From Faecalibacterium langellae (lineage in GTDB: Bacteria; Bacillota; Clostridia; Oscillospirales; Ruminococcaceae): 64,000 bases of DNA. Position numbers and translations under genes: made by a program. The notes under the pieces were generated by a model. It was not told the DNA's origin and did not search any database. It was given only the letters and a program-made list of their open reading frames with translations. Location: assembly GCF_002549775.1 (NCBI RefSeq), contig NZ_NMTR01000011.1:39063-103062 (forward strand). The letters run 5' to 3'. Within the stretch, counting starts at the first letter, position 1, and each line of letters opens with the position of its first letter. Positions 59,167 to 64,000 of the stretch are shown in pieces.

Positions 59167-59682
59167 ATGAAAAAAAGCCTGAATAAGTTCATCAAGGGCT
59201 ACATGGAAGTTCTGTACGCACTGAGCTCCATCTTCTACATCGGTTTCTGCTTCTGCGTTCTGGTGCAGGTCATCAGCCGCAACTTCCTGCCCAATGCCCC
59301 CTCCTGGACTGAGGAGCTGGCCCGTTATTCCTTCATCTACATGGTGGCCTTCGGCGTTGGCCTGGCTGCTTTGAAGCATGAGTTCGTCAACGTTGAGTTC
59401 ATGGGCGACTTTTTGAAAAAGAAGAACCCCAAGGCTCTGAAGGTGCTGAACATGGTCATCGAGGTCGTCATCCTCGCCATGTGCCTGATCATCCTGGTGA
59501 TGGCCGAGCCGAAATACTGCTTCCCCACCTTCGCAATGAACTCCACCGCCACCAACATCCCGATGAAGTACATCTACTTCTCCCAGTTCCTCACCTTCGT
59601 CATCCTGCCGGTGAGCTACCTGCTGGACATCGTCCGCACCGCACTGAGCTGGAACGACACCCCGGCTGAAAAGGAGGACTAA
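59167..59682 (+). CDS. dctQ: TRAP transporter small permease DctQ, copy 2
   Basis: A 171-residue, four-helix protein parallel to copy 1 at 55715. The WTEELARYSFIYMVAFGVGLAALKHEFVNVEF region is unchanged, while the N-terminus (MKKSLNKFIKGYME) and the C-terminal tail (NDTPAEKED) differ. It stops three bases before dctM2. AAGAGAGG lies upstream of its ATG. Confidence 0.95.
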   Translation: MKKSLNKFIKGYMEVLYALSSIFYIGFCFCVLVQVISRNFLPNAPSWTEELARYSFIYMVAFGVGLAALKHEFVNVEFMGDFLKKKNPKALKVLNMVIEVVILAMCLIILVMAEPKYCFPTFAMNSTATNIPMKYIYFSQFLTFVILPVSYLLDIVRTALSWNDTPAEKED

Positions 59683-59685
59683 GCA

Positions 59686-60975
59686 ATGGTCGCTGTTCTG
59701 TTTATTGTTTTCGTCGTCGCGCTGGCGATCGGCGTGCCCGTGGCGTTCAGTCTGGGCCTCGCTTCCGTGGCCTACATGCTGGGCTCCCACATCCAGATGA
59801 TCAACTTCGCACAGTACTTCTTCAAGGGTCTGGACTCCTTCACCCTGCTGTGCATCCCCGGCTTCACCTTTGCCGGCAACCTGATGAACCAGGGCGGTAT
59901 CTCTGAGAAGCTGCTGGACTTTGCAGACGCACTGGTGGGCCACATCACCGGCGGCCTGGCCTACGCAAACGTTCTGGCATCCATGGTCTTCGCCGGCATC
60001 TCCGGCACCGCTCTGTCCGATACCGTGGCACTGGGCGGCGTCGAGATCCCCATGATGGTCAACCAGGGCTACGACGTGCCCTTCTCGGTGGCAATCACCG
60101 CTGCATCTTCCTGCCTGGGCCCCATCATTCCCCCGTCCGTGCCCATGATCATGGCCGCTACCATGACCGGCCTGTCCGTCTCCAAGATGTTCATGGCTGG
60201 CATCGTCCCCGGCCTGCTGCTGGGTCTCGGCATGTGCGGCACCTGCTATGTGCTGTCCGTCAAGCGCCACTACCCCAAGCGTGATAAGGCTGCAAGCTGG
60301 TCTCACATCTGGCACGCAACCAAGGAAGCCATCTGGGCACTGATCATGGTGGCCATCATCCTGTTCGGCATCATGGGCGGTATCGTCACCCCGACCGAAG
60401 CTTCCATCATCTGCGTGGTCTACGGCCTGGTCGTCTCTGTGTTCATCTACCGCAAGATGGGCCCCAAGGAGATGTACGCCTGCCTGAAGGATACCGTTTC
60501 TTCCGCTTCCGCCATCATGGCTCTGGTCGCTTTCGCAAACGTCTTTGCCTTCATCCTGACCAAGGAGCACATCCCCAGCATGATCGCTGACGCAATGCTG
60601 CGCCTGACCACCAACAAGTACCTGATCCTGCTGCTCATCAACATCTTCCTGATTTTCGTGGGCATGTTCATGGAGACCATCGCCGCCATCCTGATCCTGT
60701 TCCCCACCCTGCTGGCTGTGGCCACCGCCGTGGGCGTCGATCCCATCCAGTTCGGTATCATCGTGGTCATGAACCTGGTCCTGGGCCTGTGCACTCCCCC
60801 TGTTGGCGTCTGCCTGTTCGCTGCAACCAACATCGGTTCCCGCTACGGCAAGTGCACCCTGTCCGACAGCGTGAAGGCTCTGGTCCCGCTGCTGATCGTC
60901 AACTTCGGCGTTCTGTTCCTGGTCACCTATGTGCCTGCCCTGACCGTTGGCGTCGCCAACCTGCTCATGGGCTGA
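59686..60975 (+). CDS. dctM: TRAP transporter large permease DctM, copy 2
   Basis: A 429-residue permease, same length as copy 1 and nearly the same sequence. Differences are mostly conservative; the most diverged spot is the cytoplasmic loop RDKAASWSHIWHATKE against RETPPTWSHIWHATRE. Several stretches, such as 60645-60755 against 57197-57307, are almost identical even at third codon positions, while others show many silent changes. AAAAGGAGGAC overlaps the dctQ2 stop as its ribosome site. Confidence 0.95.
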   Translation: MVAVLFIVFVVALAIGVPVAFSLGLASVAYMLGSHIQMINFAQYFFKGLDSFTLLCIPGFTFAGNLMNQGGISEKLLDFADALVGHITGGLAYANVLASMVFAGISGTALSDTVALGGVEIPMMVNQGYDVPFSVAITAASSCLGPIIPPSVPMIMAATMTGLSVSKMFMAGIVPGLLLGLGMCGTCYVLSVKRHYPKRDKAASWSHIWHATKEAIWALIMVAIILFGIMGGIVTPTEASIICVVYGLVVSVFIYRKMGPKEMYACLKDTVSSASAIMALVAFANVFAFILTKEHIPSMIADAMLRLTTNKYLILLLINIFLIFVGMFMETIAAILILFPTLLAVATAVGVDPIQFGIIVVMNLVLGLCTPPVGVCLFAATNIGSRYGKCTLSDSVKALVPLLIVNFGVLFLVTYVPALTVGVANLLMG

Positions 60976-61018
60976 TCCCACCCCTAACGTTTCAGAGAAA
61001 CTCTCTTACTTCGTCCGG

Positions 61019-61057
61019 AAGCGCCTGCGGTGAAAGCTGCAGGCGCTTTCTATTTTT
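61019..61057 (+). terminator. Terminator of TRAP operon 2
   Basis: AAGCGCCTGC and GCAGGCGCTT form a 10-bp stem followed by TCTATTTTT. Confidence 0.85.
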
Positions 61058-61076
61058 AGCCAGATTTTAGCCGCCG

Positions 61077-61086
61077 TGATATGTTA
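61077..61086. promoter_or_regulatory. Operator-like site upstream of the second zinc dehydrogenase
   Basis: TGATATGTTA lies 130 bases before the related TAATATGTTA at 61207. Between them, 61151-61174 is an AT palindrome (AAAAAAGAAAAT and its mirror). Confidence 0.55.
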
Positions 61087-61183
61087 CATATTTCCGCTGC
61101 AAATCCGCAGAAATACGAAATAAAGCCGTTGTACAGGTCGTTTTTGTGGAAAAAAGAAAATATTTTCTTTTTTCAAAAAGCAA

Positions 61184-61216
61184 TTTACTTTTCGTTTCGT
61201 CTGTGGTAATATGTTA
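61184..61216 (+). promoter_or_regulatory. Promoter and operator of the second zinc dehydrogenase gene
   Basis: TTTACT (61184-61189) and TAATAT (61207-61212) are 17 bases apart; TAATATGTTA (61207-61216), one base off the island motif, covers the -10 box. Confidence 0.6.
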
Positions 61217-61306
61217 GTGTCAGCACGGCCCGGAGCCATCCGCCCACCGTGCAGAGAAAGTCATGAAAATCTTTAAAACCATCATCAATTTCAGGAGGAA
61301 GATTTT

Positions 61307-62332
61307 ATGAAGGGCGTTCAGATCGTTGAACCGAATAAACTGCAGATCGTTGATCTCGAGAAGCCTCAGATCGACAAAGAAAATAATGTCCTGGTCCGCA
61401 TGGTCGCCGCCGGCATCTGCGGCTCCGACGTGGGCATCTACCACGGCACCAATGCTGCCGCCACCTATCCCCGCATCATCGGCCACGAGAACATGGGCAT
61501 CGTTGAGGAGATCGGCGAGGGCGTGACCCGCGTGAAGGTGGGCGACCGCGTCATCATCGACCAGGTCACCGCCTGCGGCCACTGCTACGCCTGCCGCAAG
61601 GGCCGCCCCAACGTCTGCGGCAACCTGAAGGTGCGCGGCGTGCACATCGACGGCGGCTACCGCGAGTACATGGCTGTGCCGGACCGCGACTGCTACCTGG
61701 TGCCTGAGATCCTGAGCGACGAGGAAGCCGTCATGATCGAGCCCACCACCATCGCCGTGCAGTGCTGCAGCCGTGCCCAGCTGGAGAGCGAGGACACCGT
61801 CATGATCATTGGCAGCGGCGCTCTGGGCAGCTCCATCCTGCGCATCGTCAAGCTGTACAACCCCAAGGCCATCATCGTCACCGATATCGACGACGCAAAG
61901 CTGGAGGAAGCCAAGAAGAACGGCGCAACCTACACTATCAACAGCCTGAAGGAAGACGTTCCCACCAAGGCTCACGAGCTGACCGACGGCTACGGCCCCA
62001 CCGTGACCATCGACGCCGCCTGCGTCAAGGGCAGCCTGCTGACCGCTCTGCAGGCCACCGGCAATGCCGGCCGCGTCATCACCATGGGCTTCTCCGTGGC
62101 ACCCACCGAGGTCAACCAGTTCGTCATCACCTCCAAGGAGCTGGACGTCCGCGGCAGCCGCCTGCAGAACCGCAAGTTCCAGGACGTCATCGACCTGGTC
62201 AACGAGGGCAAGGTGGATCTGCGCGGCAGCATCTCCCACACCTGGAACTTCGAGGACGCACAGGCAGCCTTCGACTTCGTGGACAGCCACGATCCTTCCT
62301 ACCGTAAGGGCGTTCTGACCTTCAAGAAGTAA
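61307..62332 (+). CDS. Zinc-binding alcohol dehydrogenase family protein, second copy type
   Basis: A 341-residue medium-chain dehydrogenase. The catalytic zinc region is AAGICGSDVGIYHG with GHENMG; the structural zinc site is ACGHCYACRKGRPNVCGN; the NAD loop is VMIIGSGALGSSILRI. It has the same organisation as the enzyme at 52439 but a different sequence, so probably a different substrate in the same pathway, for example a second aldonate or polyol step. The start MKGVQIVEP follows AGGAGGAAG. It is monocistronic, ending at a terminator facing the glycerate kinase gene. Confidence 0.88.
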   Translation: MKGVQIVEPNKLQIVDLEKPQIDKENNVLVRMVAAGICGSDVGIYHGTNAAATYPRIIGHENMGIVEEIGEGVTRVKVGDRVIIDQVTACGHCYACRKGRPNVCGNLKVRGVHIDGGYREYMAVPDRDCYLVPEILSDEEAVMIEPTTIAVQCCSRAQLESEDTVMIIGSGALGSSILRIVKLYNPKAIIVTDIDDAKLEEAKKNGATYTINSLKEDVPTKAHELTDGYGPTVTIDAACVKGSLLTALQATGNAGRVITMGFSVAPTEVNQFVITSKELDVRGSRLQNRKFQDVIDLVNEGKVDLRGSISHTWNFEDAQAAFDFVDSHDPSYRKGVLTFKK

Positions 62333-62410
62333 AGTCCCTTTTCCTGCATTCTCCGCGCTCTGAGGGCGGTTTGCGCCGCTCTCGGTGCGCTTTATAAACC
62401 TCCCATAAAG

Positions 62411-62456
62411 AACAGGCCGTCCGGCTCGGGAAATCTCCCGCCGGACGGCTTGTTTG
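62411..62456. terminator. Bidirectional terminator between dehydrogenase and glycerate kinase genes
   Basis: ACAGGCCGTCCGGC and GCCGGACGGCTTGT (one wobble) flank a loop with its own small stem (CGGGAAATCTCCCG); TTTG follows. Confidence 0.8.
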
Positions 62457-62464
62457 CGTATCGC

Positions 62465-63700
62465 TTATTCTCCTTCGACCAGTGCCACAGCCACATCGTT
62501 GACGTTGGTCCCCGTGGCTCCAGTGACGATCAGCCCGCCCACCGCCTGCAGCGCGTGGTAGGCATCGTTGTTTTGCAGCACGTCAAACACCCGCAGGCCC
62601 CGTGCTGCCAGCGCCGCTGCGGTGTCGCCATCCACATAGCCTCCGGCGGCATCCGTGGGGCCGTCGGTGCCGTCGCTGCCCACGGAAAAGACGGCTGCCT
62701 TCTGCCCGGCGATGGCCGGGGCTGCGGCAAGGGCCAGCTCCTGGCTGCGGCCGCCAAGGCCCTTGCCGGTGAGGTGCACCACGGTTTCGCCGCCCGCAAG
62801 GAAAGCCAGCTTTTTCCCCTGCCCTGCGTGGGTGCGGGCAATGGTGCCCAGAAAGCTGCCTGCCTCTCGCGCCTCGCAGCAGAGCCGGTCGGTCAGCAGA
62901 AGGGGCTCATAGCCCCGCGCCCGGCAGGCATCGGCTGCAGCAGCGCAGAGCTCACGCACACTGCCAGTGATGCGGGTGGTCACGTTATCCAGCGCTTTGG
63001 GTGTTTCCTGTGCCAGGAGCGCCTTTGCCCGCGCAGAGAGCTGCAGGTGATATTTCTCGGCAACAGCCTGCGCCTGCGCGCAGGTGGATGTGTCCGGCAC
63101 GGCCGGGCCGCTGGCGATCATGTCCAGCGGGTCACCCAGAACATCGCTGAGCACGATGCTGAACACCCGTGCCGGGGCACAGGCCTGCGCAAATCGCCCG
63201 CCCTTCACGCCCGAGAGCCGCTTGCGGATGATGTTTATCTCCACGATATCCGCCCCGCTGGCCAGCAGCTGGCCGGTGATGTCCTGCAGCTCTGCGCCGG
63301 GCAGCAGCGGCTTTTCAAACAGCGCACTGCCGCCGCCGGAGAGCAGGAACAGCACGGTGTCTTCCGGCTGCAGGCCGTGGACGAGCTCCAGCGCCTTCTC
63401 CGTGGCCGCAAACCCGTTTTCATCCGGCACTGGGTGGCCCGCCTCGCAGCAGATCACGCCGGGGATCTCACCCTTCACGTGGCCGTATTTCGTCACGACC
63501 ACACCGCCATCCACCCGGCTCAGCGCTTCCACAGCAGCATGGGTCATCTGCCAGGCAGCCTTGCCCGCCGCCACCAGCAGCACTCGGCCCCGCCCGGGCC
63601 GGAACTGTGCCAGCGCGCGGCGCACGGCTTCGTCCGGCAAAACCGCCTTCAGGCTGGATGCGATGATGGCATCCGCATCCTCACGCAGTGTCCGATCCAT
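62465..63700 (-). CDS. Glycerate 2-kinase, MOFRL/GckA (TtuD) family
   Basis: A 411-residue kinase phosphorylating D-glycerate at C2, feeding it into glycolysis. The family marks are [17 protein letters not shown], the GHPVPDENG block, [28 protein letters not shown], and the C-terminal MOFRL domain with [19 protein letters not shown] and [16 protein letters not shown]. Glycerate is the usual end product of tartrate, glucarate/galactarate and related sugar-acid routes, so it fits the island. The start MDRTLRED has GGGGAGGG upstream. No related enzyme such as tartronate semialdehyde reductase is in view. Confidence 0.93.
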   Translation of the reverse strand: MDRTLREDADAIIASSLKAVLPDEAVRRALAQFRPGRGRVLLVAAGKAAWQMTHAAVEALSRVDGGVVVTKYGHVKGEIPGVICCEAGHPVPDENGFAATEKALELVHGLQPEDTVLFLLSGGGSALFEKPLLPGAELQDITGQLLASGADIVEINIIRKRLSGVKGGRFAQACAPARVFSIVLSDVLGDPLDMIASGPAVPDTSTCAQAQAVAEKYHLQLSARAKALLAQETPKALDNVTTRITGSVRELCAAAADACRARGYEPLLLTDRLCCEAREAGSFLGTIARTHAGQGKKLAFLAGGETVVHLTGKGLGGRSQELALAAAPAIAGQKAAVFSVGSDGTDGPTDAAGGYVDGDTAAALAARGLRVFDVLQNNDAYHALQAVGGLIVTGATGTNVNDVAVALVEGE

Positions 63701-63730
63701 AAAACAGCCCTCCCCAGTTTTCTGATATAG

Positions 63731-63767
63731 AAAAAGAGCGTCGAATCAAACGATTCAACGCTCTTTT
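63731..63767 (-). terminator. Terminator of the rRNA/tRNA-Lys operon
   Basis: AAAGAGCGTCGAATC and GATTCAACGCTCTTT (one mismatch) flank AAAC; on the minus strand a T-run follows right after the tRNA-Lys 3' end. Confidence 0.88.
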
Positions 63768-63769
63768 GT

Positions 63770-63845
63770 TGGTGCACCTCCAGGGACTCGAACCCTGGGC
63801 CCACTGATTAAGAGTCAGTTGCTCTACCAACTGAGCTAGAGGTGC
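63770..63845 (-). tRNA. tRNA-Lys(CTT)
   Basis: On the minus strand GCACCTC pairs with GAGGTGC; the anticodon loop CTCTTAA gives CTT; the T loop is TTCGAGT and CCA is encoded. It is 76 bases and lies about 40 bases after the 5S gene. Confidence 0.97.
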
Positions 63846-63884
63846 ATATTGTCAAGATGCGGTTTCTTCATCCTGACAAATTCA

Positions 63885-64000
<116 letters not shown>

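Overview
The window looks like chromosomal DNA of a high-GC, strictly anaerobic gut Firmicute, most probably Faecalibacterium or a close relative in the Oscillospiraceae. This is an inference from gene content and sequence style, not a database match. The signs are strong AGGAGG-type ribosome binding sites, a T-box in front of a tRNA synthetase gene, many ATGA gene overlaps, ATP-type PEP carboxykinase, uronate catabolism genes, tandem TRAP transporters, and small palindromic repeats scattered between genes. No phage, transposase or CRISPR array was seen.

Region by region: 1-512 is the tail of a MATE transporter. 563-8969 is a run of minus-strand genes: rpe, three Rnf-like membrane genes (D, E, A), a membrane-anchored glycosidase-like protein, a DUF1015 protein, a DEAD-box helicase and rlmA. 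9636-11854 is a response regulator/histidine kinase pair. 12073-13044 is a divergent lipoprotein/XRE regulator pair. 13111-25847 is mostly housekeeping and tRNA-related: a cysteine desulfidase-like protein, ychF, mtnN, a degenerate GGDEF protein, malQ, an AlaX-type editing protein, trmB and a nucleotidyltransferase. Then follow thrS with a T-box leader, an Amt-PII fusion, and a uronate set (KduD/DhuD, KdgF, DhuI-like) that should turn unsaturated uronates from pectin or glycosaminoglycan breakdown into 2-keto-3-deoxygluconate. 33140-47411 holds an Ig-like surface protein, two oxidoreductases, trpS, tRNA-Asn and tRNA-Glu, an ECF sigma factor with an ABC transporter operon, pckA, a zinc-ribbon membrane protein, putP and an acetyltransferase.

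47517-63700 reads as one sugar-acid island. It has a three-gene FAD/iron-sulfur/DUF1667 dehydrogenase set, two FCD-type GntR regulators, two zinc dehydrogenases, two nearly identical complete TRAP transporters in tandem, and a glycerate 2-kinase. A ten-base motif, TGATATGTTA, recurs in pairs in front of the GntR/dehydrogenase pair, both TRAP operons and the second dehydrogenase, and probably marks one regulon. The window ends with tRNA-Lys and a truncated 5S rRNA gene, the tail of a minus-strand rRNA operon.

The most unusual item is the Rnf-like D-E-A trio at 5957-8306. The flavin-attachment threonine and the membrane iron-sulfur cysteines that define Rnf/Nqr complexes appear to be replaced, and the C, G and B subunit genes are absent from its neighbourhood.
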